DNA from: HGM04593 sp045636545
Lineage (GTDB): Bacteria > Bacteroidota > Bacteroidia > Bacteroidales > Bacteroidaceae
DNA: 49,990 nt
Assembly: GCA_045636545.1 (NCBI GenBank)
Contig: JAZTXR010000053.1
Coordinates: 1 to 49,990, forward strand
Reading direction: 5' to 3'
A program made the translations under genes and the position numbers. Positions 26,329 through 34,446 of the stretch are shown here, one piece after another. Every line of letters begins with the position of its first letter. The first letter of the stretch is position 1. Under the pieces are notes generated by a model, which did not search any database, had not been told where the DNA came from, and was given only the letters and a program-made list of their open reading frames with translations.

Positions 26329-26436
26329 AATGTAAAAAAATAACAACAGGGAATACCCCTACAAAATATTATGCAAAGGAACAAAAAAAAGCAATGCAAA
26401 TCAATAGCAAGAGTTGATATTTGCGATTATTTGGGT

Positions 26437-26444
26437 TACATTTG
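26437..26444 (+). promoter_or_regulatory. -7 box of the lytic transglycosylase gene
   Basis: TACATTTGC (TAnnTTTG match) lies 29 bases ahead of the ATG at 26474. A start site near 26451 would exclude the longer open frame from 26414. The -33 box is not a clean match. Confidence 0.5.
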
Positions 26445-26473
26445 CGTTCCAATTCAAACAACCCACACAAACA

Positions 26474-27454
26474 ATGAAGAACAGGAGACTAATTTCATCA
26501 TTCATCATACTCGCCGGCCTTGTATTCACTGCAGTTTTCTTGTCGAGCAACATAACACAGAAGCCGCATGAGAACAGCGGCATACAGCGCACAATGCAGG
26601 ACGTTTTCCCGCCGGAAATACCAACGAGCATCATTTTTGCCGGCGACACGATTGACCTGACACAGCAGGACCGCCGCGAGCGCATTGACAAGGAGATACT
26701 CTCATTCACATACTCGCACATAAACACAATGCTCATCATCAAGCGTGCCAACCGCCTGTTCCCCATTGTTGAGCCAATACTTGAGGAGTGCGGTGTACCC
26801 GATGACTTCAAATACCTGATGATAATAGAGAGCAACGGCGACCCCGAAGCACTCTCACCTTCAAAGGCCGGCGGCCTGTGGCAGTTCCTTGAGAAGACAG
26901 GACGTGAATATGGACTTGAAGTAACCACTGAAGTCGACGAGCGCTATCACACACAGAAAGCCACACGGGCGGCCTGCAAATACCTCAAGGATTCGTACGC
27001 GCTCTATGGCGACTGGCTTACCGTCGCTGCAAGCTACAACACCGGCCGCGCCAATGTGACCAAGAGGCAGGAGAGACAGAAGGAGCAGAAGGCTATTGAC
27101 CTTGTGCTGCCCGACGAGACATCGCGCTACATATTCCGCCTGATGGCAGTGAAAACCATCTTCCAATGCCCCGCAAAATATGGGTTTATGCTACGCAGCA
27201 GCGACCTCTACCCCACCATTCCCATTGAACGCGAGGTGACAGTAAACAGCACTGTAATAGACTGGCCCGATTTTGCAAAGAAGCACGGGCTGACCTTCAT
27301 GCAGTTGCGCGAAGCCAACCATTGGATAAGGCGCACCACACTCAACAACAAGACCGGCAAAAGCTACAAGGTTCAGATTCCCGACAAAAACGCACTGCGC
27401 TACAACCCTGCCGAAACTGAGGCTCACAACCCTGATTGGGTCATTAGACAGTGA
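26474..27454 (+). CDS. MltD-like lytic transglycosylase with LysM-like end
   Basis: This 326-residue protein has an N-terminal hydrophobic segment (residues 6-26) that exports or anchors it, then an SLT lysozyme-like domain. The catalytic glutamate is in YLMIIESNGDPEALSPSKAGGLWQF (split here, Glu near residue 119), followed by AASYNTGRANV. The C-terminal part (EREVTVNSTVIDWPDFAKKH and following) looks like a LysM-type or related peptidoglycan-binding module. It cleaves glycan strands between MurNAc and GlcNAc. The start at 26474 is chosen because of the signal segment and the promoter position. Its stop codon lies within the arm of a strong terminator. Confidence 0.9.
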   Translation: MKNRRLISSFIILAGLVFTAVFLSSNITQKPHENSGIQRTMQDVFPPEIPTSIIFAGDTIDLTQQDRRERIDKEILSFTYSHINTMLIIKRANRLFPIVEPILEECGVPDDFKYLMIIESNGDPEALSPSKAGGLWQFLEKTGREYGLEVTTEVDERYHTQKATRAACKYLKDSYALYGDWLTVAASYNTGRANVTKRQERQKEQKAIDLVLPDETSRYIFRLMAVKTIFQCPAKYGFMLRSSDLYPTIPIEREVTVNSTVIDWPDFAKKHGLTFMQLREANHWIRRTTLNNKTGKSYKVQIPDKNALRYNPAETEAHNPDWVIRQ

Positions 27455-27500
27455 ATGGTAAAAGGCGCCATTACGAGCGCCTTTTACCATTCACTGTTTT
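27449..27500. terminator. Two-way terminator between the transglycosylase gene and fumarase
   Basis: Bases 27449-27468 are an exact reverse complement of 27477-27496 (20 bp, 8-base loop) followed by TTTTT on the plus strand. The stem contains the transglycosylase stop codon. The fumarase stop is only 8 bases past it. Confidence 0.93.
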
Positions 27501-27507
27501 TAGAATA

Positions 27508-29151
27508 TTACTTGCAGCAGCTGCAACGTGGCTTAATCTGCTTGAAGAAGTCATTGCCCTTGTCATCGACGAGGATGAATGCAGGGAAATCCTCAACCTC
27601 AATCTTCCAAATTGCCTCCATGCCAAGTTCGGGGTACTCTACACACTCGATACTCTTGATGTTGTTCTGTGCAAGGATGGCCGCAGGGCCACCGATTGAG
27701 CCGAGGTAGAAACCGCCGTGCTTCTGGCAAGCATCGGTCACCTGCTGACTGCGGTTACCCTTTGCAAGCATAATCATTGAACCGCCGTTCTCCTGGAACA
27801 GGTCAACGTATGAGTCCATGCGACCTGCAGTTGTGGGGCCCATTGAACCGCAAGGCATACCGGCAGGAGTCTTTGCAGGACCTGCATAGTAGATTGGATG
27901 GTCCTTGATGTACTGTGGCAATCCCTCACCGCGGTCGATGCGCTCTTTGAGCTTGGCGTGGGCTATGTCACGACCAACAATGATTGTACCGTTGAGCGAA
28001 AGACGTGTAGCGATTGGATACTGCGAGAGCTGTGCACAAACCTCCTTCATAGGACGGTTGAGGTCGACACGTACAATCTCACCCTCACCTGCGTTGCGCA
28101 ATGCCTCGGGAATGAGTGTTGCAGGCTGGTCATCGAGTTTCTCAATCCAAAGACCGTCCTTATTGATTTTTGCCTTGATATTACGGTCGGCCGAGCAGCT
28201 CACACCCATACCTACAGGGCAGCTTGCGCCATGGCGTGGCAGACGTACAACACGGATGTCGTGTGCAAGATACTTGCCGCCGAACTGCGCGCCAAGACCA
28301 ATGTTGTGAGCCTCCTTGAGCAACTGTTCCTCGAGCTCGATGTCACGGAATGCGCGGCCTGTCTCGTCGCCTGTTGTGGGCAGGTCGTCGTAGTAGTGTG
28401 TAGAGGCGAGCTTCACGGTGTGAAGGTTCTTCTCGGCCGATGTACCACCGATAACGAATGCAATGTGATAGGGAGGACAAGCGGCTGTACCCAGGCTCTT
28501 CATCTTCTCAACAAGGAATGGTACGAGTGTTGCAGGGTTAAGAAGTGCCTTTGTCTCCTGGTAGAGATATGTCTTGTTGGCAGAACCGCCACCCTTTGTA
28601 ACCATGAGGAACTTGTACTCCATGCCCTCGGTAGCCTCAATGTCAATCTGTGCAGGGAGGTTGCACTTTGTGTTCACCTCGTCATACATGTTGAGTGGAG
28701 CGTTCTGGCTGTAACGCAGGTTCTCTTGCGTATATGTATCGAATACACCGCGTGAGAGCGCCTCCTCGTCGCAGAAGCCTGTCCACACCTGCTGGCCCTT
28801 CTCACCATGGATGATTGCTGTACCTGTATCCTGGCACAATGGGAGCTGACCCTTGCAAGCCACCTCGGCATTGCGGAGGAATGTGAGTGCCACATACTTG
28901 TCGTTGTCGCTTGCCTCGGGGTCGCTGAGAATCTTTGCAACCTGCTCGTTGTGAGCACGGCGCAACATGAACGATACATCGCGGAATGCTGTGCGCGACA
29001 AGAGTGTCAAAGCCTCGGGGGTAACTTTAAGGATTGGTTTACCCTCAAACTCGCCCATAGAGACACCCTCTTTTGTCAAGAGATAATACTCTGTTGTGTC
29101 CTGTCCGTGCTGGAACATGTGGGCATACTTGAATTCAGGAATTGCTGCCAT
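27508..29151 (-). CDS. fumB: Class I fumarate hydratase (iron-sulfur)
   Basis: This 547-residue enzyme interconverts fumarate and malate using an oxygen-sensitive [4Fe-4S] cluster. Cluster cysteines are in LPLCQDTGTAIIHG (C106), TAACPPYHIAFVIGG (about 225) and CPVGMGVSCSADRN (about 318). The C-terminal beta domain carries GPTTAGRMDSYVDLFQENGG and the end contains KQIKPRCSCCK. Together with mdh in this window it serves the reductive route to succinate. It is the E. coli FumA/FumB type. The gene symbol is a family label: the A/B distinction does not apply here. It follows hflX after a large hairpin. Confidence 0.94.
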   Translation of the reverse strand: MAAIPEFKYAHMFQHGQDTTEYYLLTKEGVSMGEFEGKPILKVTPEALTLLSRTAFRDVSFMLRRAHNEQVAKILSDPEASDNDKYVALTFLRNAEVACKGQLPLCQDTGTAIIHGEKGQQVWTGFCDEEALSRGVFDTYTQENLRYSQNAPLNMYDEVNTKCNLPAQIDIEATEGMEYKFLMVTKGGGSANKTYLYQETKALLNPATLVPFLVEKMKSLGTAACPPYHIAFVIGGTSAEKNLHTVKLASTHYYDDLPTTGDETGRAFRDIELEEQLLKEAHNIGLGAQFGGKYLAHDIRVVRLPRHGASCPVGMGVSCSADRNIKAKINKDGLWIEKLDDQPATLIPEALRNAGEGEIVRVDLNRPMKEVCAQLSQYPIATRLSLNGTIIVGRDIAHAKLKERIDRGEGLPQYIKDHPIYYAGPAKTPAGMPCGSMGPTTAGRMDSYVDLFQENGGSMIMLAKGNRSQQVTDACQKHGGFYLGSIGGPAAILAQNNIKSIECVEYPELGMEAIWKIEVEDFPAFILVDDKGNDFFKQIKPRCSCCK

Positions 29152-29239
29152 AGTTTTTGTATGTTAATATGTTAAATGTTATTCGTTTTTGTTTTGTTAA
29201 GTGAATGAATAAAAAGATGCAGTGCAAGGCTTGCGAAGG

Positions 29240-29282
29240 CCTGAAAACCGCAGTTTACTTGAAGTAAATGAGGATTTTCAGG
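29240..29282 (-). terminator. Large imperfect hairpin between hflX and fumarase
   Basis: CCTGAAAA (29240-29247) pairs with TTTTCAGG (29275-29282) and the centre GTTTACTT/AAGTAAAT continues the stem. Weaker pairing extends outward to about 29219-29306. On the minus strand CATCTTTTTATTC follows the outer stem. It lies between the hflX stop and the fumarase start, and could terminate hflX or act as a leader for fumarase. Its size suggests a repeated intergenic palindrome. Confidence 0.6.
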
Positions 29283-29308
29283 GCAAGCGTAACGCAGCAA
29301 TGCGCTTT

Positions 29309-30574
29309 TTAGTCATTTACTTCCTCGTCGTAGGTTTGGTATAGGAAATCATTATACGGATACTTCTGCACGTGCAGTTCGCACACCTTCTTGTATATGA
29401 TTTCCTTCAGATTCTCAATATTCTGTTTCTCTCGTGCCGAGATAAACAGGCAGTTGTCCGACAATTTGTTCATCCATGTCTCTTTCAGTTCGTCGAGTGT
29501 AATATTCTCCTTTGTCTTTGGAGTGAGGTCGTCCTCCTCTTTCTGTACATATGTGAAAGCATCAATCTTGTTGAAGATTACCATCAATGGTTTGTCGCCG
29601 CACTTGAGGTCGGCAAGTGTCTTTTCAACCACCTCAATCTGTTCTTCGAACTCGGGGTGCGACACGTCAACGACATGCAGCAGCAAATCGGCCTCGCGCA
29701 CCTCGTCGAGTGTAGACTTGAACGACTCCACAAGGTCGGTAGGCAACTTGCGTATGAAACCTACGGTGTCGGAGAGCAGGAATGGCAGATTCTCTATGAT
29801 TACCTTGCGCACGGTGGTGTCGAGCGTTGCAAAGAGCTTGTTCTCGGCAAACACCTCGCTCTTGGCAAGCAGGTTCATGAGTGTCGATTTACCCACATTG
29901 GTATAACCCACCAGTGCCACACGGATCAGGCGACCACGGTTCTTGCGCTGTATGCTCTTCTGTTTGTCTATCTGCGCAAGCTGCTCCTTCAAGAGCGACA
30001 TGCGGCCAAGGATTATACGGCGGTCCATCTCGAGCTGTGTCTCACCCGGACCACGCAGACCCACGCTGCCACCCTTGCCGCTACCGCCGCCCGAGCCACC
30101 ACCCTGACGTTCAAGGTGAGTCCACAGGCGCTGCAGACGGGGGAGCATATATTTGTATTGCGCAAGCTCAACCTGTACCTTTGCATGTGCTGTCTGTGCA
30201 CGCATGGCAAAGATATCAAGAATGAGTGATGTGCGGTCAAGTATCTTTATCTTTATCTCCTTTTCAATGTTGCGTATCTGCTTTGCCGACAGTTCGTCGT
30301 CGAAGATTACCATACCAATCTCGTCATCGGTATCCTTGAGCATCTCGACATAATCGGCAATCTCCTTTAGTTTACCGGTACCCACGTATGTGACGGGGTG
30401 CGGATGGTCAATGCGCTGTGTAAAGCGCTTCACGACCTCGGCGCCGGCTGTCTGAGCAAGAAACTCGAGTTCGTCGAGATACTCGTTTGTCTTGCGTTCG
30501 TTCTGCGTGGCGGTAATCAAACCCACCAGAATGGCAGTTTCTTTCTTAGTTGTCGATATAACAAATTCTTTCAT
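29309..30574 (-). CDS. hflX: GTPase HflX
   Basis: This 421-residue ribosome-splitting GTPase has the HflX N-terminal domain (about 1-175), a glycine-rich linker (QGGGSGGGSGKGGSVGLRGP, about 156-176), then the G domain. Motifs are GYTNVGKST (G1, about 208), DTVGFIRKLP (G3), and FNKID (G4), with SAREKQN near the C-terminus as G5. HflX rescues stalled or heat-damaged ribosomes. A TATCTTCG box upstream at 30591-30598 resembles a -7 element. The long hairpin after the stop codon separates it from fumarase. Confidence 0.95.
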   Translation of the reverse strand: MKEFVISTTKKETAILVGLITATQNERKTNEYLDELEFLAQTAGAEVVKRFTQRIDHPHPVTYVGTGKLKEIADYVEMLKDTDDEIGMVIFDDELSAKQIRNIEKEIKIKILDRTSLILDIFAMRAQTAHAKVQVELAQYKYMLPRLQRLWTHLERQGGGSGGGSGKGGSVGLRGPGETQLEMDRRIILGRMSLLKEQLAQIDKQKSIQRKNRGRLIRVALVGYTNVGKSTLMNLLAKSEVFAENKLFATLDTTVRKVIIENLPFLLSDTVGFIRKLPTDLVESFKSTLDEVREADLLLHVVDVSHPEFEEQIEVVEKTLADLKCGDKPLMVIFNKIDAFTYVQKEEDDLTPKTKENITLDELKETWMNKLSDNCLFISAREKQNIENLKEIIYKKVCELHVQKYPYNDFLYQTYDEEVND

Positions 30575-30590
30575 CCAAATATATTTTACG

Positions 30591-30598
30591 CGAAGATA
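30591..30598 (-). promoter_or_regulatory. Possible -7 box of hflX
   Basis: The minus strand reads TATCTTCG, one base off TAnnTTTG, 17 bases ahead of the start codon. The same variant occurs at 35434-35441 before the O-methyltransferase gene. Confidence 0.4.
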
Positions 30599-30659
30599 TA
30601 CAATTTTGCAGAAAAACAGTTATCATTGCATTATAAATATTGCAAGAACGTGAGTTCGA

Positions 30660-31008
30660 TATAAACTCAACTAAATCGCGAATCTCTCATTCCGACAGAG
30701 CGTAGCGGTGAGGAATCTCTAAATATTGCGAAATAAGAGATCTCTCACATACGTTCGAGATGACAAAATACGCTGAATTTTAGTATAATTCTTATTTCGA
30801 ACTCACGGTGCAAGAATGAGGAAGATGCCGTTCATTCCATTACTACTTGTTTTACCAGCGATGAGAAAGGCTACCGACAGATGACCGAAAGACTGTTGAT
30901 GAACAAGGAACACCGGCAATACTAATACTACATAATAGAAACCAATAGGAGAATGAGTAAAAAATAGCAAGAGCTATTGAATCATTACCAGGAACTATAA
31001 CTGAAGAT
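30660..31008. other. Decayed intergenic patch with repeat debris
   Basis: No intact gene is seen. Bases 30678-30770 hold two inverted units of the kind AGAGAT-TCTCA-...-TTCGAGATGAC, a pattern familiar from intergenic repeats. After them, short plus-strand traces remain: one frame reads TSDEKGYRQMTERLLMNKEHRQY, broken by stops, and another reads KIARAIESLPGTITEDLE and runs into the repeat at 31009. No parent gene can be named. Confidence 0.5.
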
Positions 31009-31094
31009 TTAGAAACTGTTTGAAATTTACATCGCCAAGTTTTTTTATATAGCAAAAACGGGATGTTTGTTTTATACATTTAAACTGTTTCTAA
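31009..31094 (+). repeat. Internally deleted copy of the dispersed element (86 bp)
   Basis: It begins TTAGAAACTGTTTGAAATTTAC-ATCGCC and ends ATTTAAACTGTTTCTAA. The inside matches the first 75 bases of the 6404-6663 copy (including the GGATGTTTGTTT segment) and then goes straight to the right end, so the middle is missing. Orientation matches that copy relative to the gene downstream. Confidence 0.7.
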
Positions 31095-31137
31095 GAAATT
31101 TTAATTATTTTTGCCATCACATAAATTCACAATTACC

Positions 31138-31164
31138 TGTCATACTTTTGCAAAAGTATTGACA
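31138..31164 (+). promoter_or_regulatory. Operator-like inverted repeat with a -7 box
   Basis: TGTCATACTTTTG meets CAAAAGTATTGACA, an inverted repeat with one base missing from the left arm. TACTTTTG inside it (31143-31150) matches TAnnTTTG, 88 bases ahead of the small membrane gene. A second palindrome, CACTTTAAAGTG, lies at 31189-31200. A TTTG lies only at 29 bases upstream, so the promoter is tentative. Confidence 0.45.
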
Positions 31165-31238
31165 GTAAGATAATTTTATGTACAATACCACTTTAAAGTG
31201 ATTTTTAACCAAAATATTAACTTTCTAAAAAAACTACT

Positions 31239-31397
31239 ATGTTAGCAATTATCATTTGGATACTTTGCGGTGCAGGCTGCTATCTGCTTGCCGAGAAAAA
31301 GGGTTATAACAAAATCCTGGCAGCAGTTCTGGGTGTATTGGGAGGTTTAATAGCACTTATCATTTATGCTTGCTTGGAAAACAAAAACAAAGCATAA
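31239..31397 (+). CDS. Small membrane protein (52 residues)
   Basis: An ATG at 31239 opens a 52-codon frame ending in TAA at 31395-31397. The protein starts with a hydrophobic segment (MLAIIIWILCGAGCYLLA), then the polar turn EKKGYNK, then a second hydrophobic segment (ILAAVLGVLGGLIALIIYACL) and a basic tail (ENKNKA). This is a two-helix hairpin. It has an operator-like palindrome and a -7 box upstream and a two-way terminator downstream, which supports a real gene. The GxxGG pattern in helix two could pack helices. The fold resembles small membrane proteins of phage and stress systems, but no function can be named. Confidence 0.6.
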   Translation: MLAIIIWILCGAGCYLLAEKKGYNKILAAVLGVLGGLIALIIYACLENKNKA

Positions 31398-31427
31398 ATA
31401 AGTCAAGCCCCAAAGTCTTAAAATCAC

Positions 31428-31460
31428 ATTACCCCGGAATCCAATGGACTCCGGGGTAAT
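31428..31460. terminator. Two-way terminator between the small membrane gene and dprA
   Basis: ATTACCCCGGA (31428-31438) is the exact reverse complement of 31450-31460, with an 11-base loop. It lies between convergent genes (small gene ends 31397, dprA ends 31486). T-tracts are short on both sides. Confidence 0.75.
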
Positions 31461-31485
31461 ATTATGCGCAAAAGCGTTGCTACAA

Positions 31486-32619
31486 TCACAACACCGCTAT
31501 GCGGTAACAACCGCCGGCAACGGCCTTGACAAGACCTTTCATCTCCATTTCAAAAAGCAGGGGCAGGAGTCTGTTTATTGGGATGTTCAACTGCACAACC
31601 ATCTGATTCACCTGCAGGCCGTCGCTGTTCTCGCGCAGGGCGGTCATTACAGTTGTTTCATCGGGCGAGAGGTCGGGGAACAGTTCTGTCTGCAAATCTT
31701 CGGCACTCTTTTTTGCAGCGGCAGCCTCCCAGTTCATAGCCTCGATGAAATCGTAGGCACTTGTTATCAGCGCAGCCCTGTTGCGGCTGACAAGTTCGTT
31801 GCACCCCTGTGAATACTGGTCGTTTACACGGCCGGGGAATGCAAAGCAGTCGCGGTCGTAACCCAAGGCGAGCGAAGCTGTGATGAGCGAACCGCCCTTT
31901 GATGCCGATTCCACCACAACCGTGGCATCGGCCATGCCGGCAACAATTCTGTTACGCTGCACAAAGAACGGTCTCAAGGATTCTGTTCCGCTCATGAATT
32001 CGGTGAGCAAGCCGCCATTTTCAAGCATCTGCTTTGCTGTAGCACGGTGCGCACCGGGATATATGCGGTCGAGACCGTGAGCAAGCACTCCAATGGTTGG
32101 CAAGCCGGCTTTCAGCGCCGCACGGTGGGCGCAGACATCAATGCCGTATGCAAGGCCGCTGACAATCAGCGTTCCAGGAGCAAAGCGTGCAAGGTCGGCC
32201 ACAAAATTCTCGCACAAGGACTTGCCATATTCGCTTGCGTGGCGGGTACCCACGATTGATACAATGCGATGCGCATTCAGGTCGGCATTGCCGAGCGAGT
32301 GCAGCACAAGCGGGGCGTCGGCACACTCGGCAAGACGGCAAGGATAGGCCTCATCGCCATAGCAGACAAGTTTTATACCTTTCGACTCTATGAACTCCAT
32401 CTCCCTCTCGGCACGTTCCACGAGCGAATGGTCGCACAGCAACTGGCGCAAGCGAAGAGATGCACCGGGCACAATATCGCCGATGTTGGCGGCATTCTCG
32501 AGCAGTTCCTTTGCACTGCCTACAGTTCCTATGAGTTCCCTTATAAGAGCAAGTTGCGACACCTGCACCCGTGAGAGTGCAAGCATCGCAACCTGCTCGT
32601 TAATTATATTTGCAGCCAC
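31486..32619 (-). CDS. dprA: DNA processing protein DprA
   Basis: This 377-residue protein loads RecA onto incoming single-stranded DNA in natural transformation. It has an N-terminal SAM-like region (about 1-75), then the Rossmann fold with IVSIVGTRHASEYG (about 117-130), the conserved VSGLAYGIDVCAHRAAL (about 154-170) and GGSLITASLALGYDRDCFAFPG (about 243-264). A C-terminal winged-helix domain (DETTVMTALRENSDGLQVNQM) completes it. It follows the TPR lipoprotein gene by 5 bases, so they share a transcript. No other competence gene is in the window. Confidence 0.94.
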   Translation of the reverse strand: MAANIINEQVAMLALSRVQVSQLALIRELIGTVGSAKELLENAANIGDIVPGASLRLRQLLCDHSLVERAEREMEFIESKGIKLVCYGDEAYPCRLAECADAPLVLHSLGNADLNAHRIVSIVGTRHASEYGKSLCENFVADLARFAPGTLIVSGLAYGIDVCAHRAALKAGLPTIGVLAHGLDRIYPGAHRATAKQMLENGGLLTEFMSGTESLRPFFVQRNRIVAGMADATVVVESASKGGSLITASLALGYDRDCFAFPGRVNDQYSQGCNELVSRNRAALITSAYDFIEAMNWEAAAAKKSAEDLQTELFPDLSPDETTVMTALRENSDGLQVNQMVVQLNIPINRLLPLLFEMEMKGLVKAVAGGCYRIAVL

Positions 32620-32624
32620 AGCTG

Positions 32625-34325
32625 TTATTTCAAGATGTCGCAGAAAGTGCTGTCATTTACATATTTTGCAAACTCCAGGTCACCCATAGCCTTCTTGGCC
32701 AAAGAGGGGTCAAGCTCGACAGCCTTCTTCAAACCATCGTAAACAAAGCCTACGTTTGATGTGCGTGCACCAAGGACAGCCTTGATGTAGTATGTTATAG
32801 CATCGGGGTTCTCCATCTGCTCGAGAGTCTCTCGCGCTGCCACGTAGTTGTTGTTCAACACCTGTGCAAGCAATGCGCTGTTGGTATTCTTGCCCTTGAG
32901 CAACTCTGCTGCACGTGCATACTCGCCCTGTGCAATATACAGATTACCGAGAGCCTCGTCACCGGCCTTTGCATCGGCACCCTTTGCCATATAACCCTCA
33001 CCATCGGCAACATTACCCTTGAGCAGCTCAAGATAGCCAAGATTCACCATCACCTCGGGAGCTGAGTTTGAAACACTCTCAGCCTTGGTGAAATAGCTCT
33101 CCGCTGTGTCATAGTCACCATTGTTGTAAGCCATCACACCAAGGTTGTTGTATGCGCGGTAGTCGTTAGGATAGAGTTTGATTGCAGTGTTGTAGATTTT
33201 GGTCTTCTCGGCCTCATCCTCGGTAAGGATTGATGCATAAAGAATCTCCTCGAGTGAGAGCTCGGCAGGGTTCTCGGCAAACTGTGCCTGAATCTGCTCA
33301 TCGGAACGACCGATAATCTGGTAGTTCAAGGTAACACGTGCACGGCGCAACTTTGGAAGGATTTCATCGGCAAGCTCTGCATAAACAGAAGAGATATTCT
33401 TTATCTGCTGCTCACGCTCCTCGGGGTCGCTGTACATAGAAAGCAGACGGAGGATAAGCTCCTTGTCGGGGAGGTTAGACTGTGACACAAGTTCCTTGAA
33501 GCCTTCCCAGTCCTCAGCTGTGTACTCGCCCTCTACATAACCATCAAGCTTTGCTTTCTTCAGTTCCTTTTTCATCTGCTTTGCAGTATTGAGCTCGCGA
33601 ACCACTGCAATGCCGTCATTCAGCATCACGCCACCGTCGGGAGAAGCGTATGCAGATACCTGGATGCCATCGAGCACCTTGTTCTCGAAATCGGTAGCAA
33701 CATCCTTGAGCACAGCCCTGAGCTCACTCATCTCGGTACCGTTAAGCTCTGAAGCGCGAAGATTTGTCTGCTGGATAAGGAACATGATGTTCGCCTCCTT
33801 AGCCTGCTTGATTACACGCTGGAAAGCATCCTCGCCCACAGCAATGTTTGCTGTAGCTGCAGACTGGCGATAGAGTTGTGATGTTGCGACACAACCGTCG
33901 GCAACCTTAACCTCCGATGCAGCCTTTGTCTTGTTTTTCTTGTTGACAACGTAACGCAGATAGAGTTCAGCATCCTCCATTGCTGGGATATAATCGTACT
34001 GCACCTTCATCTTGAAGCTGCCGCCGTTCTCGTATGAAATTGCACGGTCATTGCCACGCACTTTCTCGCCCTGGAATGTAACAGGCTCAGACATAGCCTC
34101 ACCACCCTCGTATTTGAGCACCGGAGTGATTGTCAACACAGATTTCTTGTTGAAGAATTTAGCCGGGAAGCGACCGTCAATGGTAGCAGGAATCTCACTG
34201 CCAACAACCTCCAACACACCCGGAGTCACAGTAAAGAACTCCGATTTCAAACTCTTCATCTTAGAGCTGCAAGAGCTCAACATAACAGCTGCCATAACAA
34301 GCAGCAAAGACATTTTTTTCAACAT
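32625..34325 (-). CDS. TPR-containing lipoprotein
   Basis: The 566-residue protein begins with a lipoprotein signal (MLKKMSLLLVMAAVMLSSCSS; lipobox LSSC near residue 19), so it is anchored to the outer membrane. After a beta-rich N-terminal part (about 30-150) and an OmpA-like segment (ISAYASPDGGVMLNDGIAVVREL-type, about 240), it has tetratricopeptide repeats in the C-terminal half (YRAYNNLGVMAYNNGDYDTAESYF, ALGNLYIAQGEYARAAELL). Frame-open sequence extends upstream to 34436, but the promoter at 34388-34418 and the lipobox fix the start at 34325. It may be a scaffold; partners are unknown. It is co-transcribed with dprA. Confidence 0.85.
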   Translation of the reverse strand: MLKKMSLLLVMAAVMLSSCSSKMKSLKSEFFTVTPGVLEVVGSEIPATIDGRFPAKFFNKKSVLTITPVLKYEGGEAMSEPVTFQGEKVRGNDRAISYENGGSFKMKVQYDYIPAMEDAELYLRYVVNKKNKTKAASEVKVADGCVATSQLYRQSAATANIAVGEDAFQRVIKQAKEANIMFLIQQTNLRASELNGTEMSELRAVLKDVATDFENKVLDGIQVSAYASPDGGVMLNDGIAVVRELNTAKQMKKELKKAKLDGYVEGEYTAEDWEGFKELVSQSNLPDKELILRLLSMYSDPEEREQQIKNISSVYAELADEILPKLRRARVTLNYQIIGRSDEQIQAQFAENPAELSLEEILYASILTEDEAEKTKIYNTAIKLYPNDYRAYNNLGVMAYNNGDYDTAESYFTKAESVSNSAPEVMVNLGYLELLKGNVADGEGYMAKGADAKAGDEALGNLYIAQGEYARAAELLKGKNTNSALLAQVLNNNYVAARETLEQMENPDAITYYIKAVLGARTSNVGFVYDGLKKAVELDPSLAKKAMGDLEFAKYVNDSTFCDILK

Positions 34326-34387
34326 TGAATTATCGTTTATTGTTTTATTTTGCGTTCCCATCGCGCGCATCGTGCGCAATATTTGTG

Positions 34388-34418
34388 CAAAGTTAACTCT
34401 ATTAATCCAAATATCAAA
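34388..34418 (-). promoter_or_regulatory. Promoter of the TPR lipoprotein-dprA unit
   Basis: The minus strand reads TTTG (34418-34415), 19 bases, then TAACTTTG (34395-34388), a full consensus match. The start site near 34381 fits the lipobox start codon at 34325. Confidence 0.78.
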
Positions 34419-34446
34419 AAAAAGTGAGGCACACAAGTCCTTAATT

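Noticed and set aside
27898..30229. Plus-strand frames of 285 codons opposite fumarase and HflX
   Set aside because: Same reason: antisense to well supported genes, with no family signature and no promoter.
30852..31079. 75-codon minus-strand frame in the decayed patch
   Set aside because: It runs through the deleted repeat copy and has no promoter or signature.
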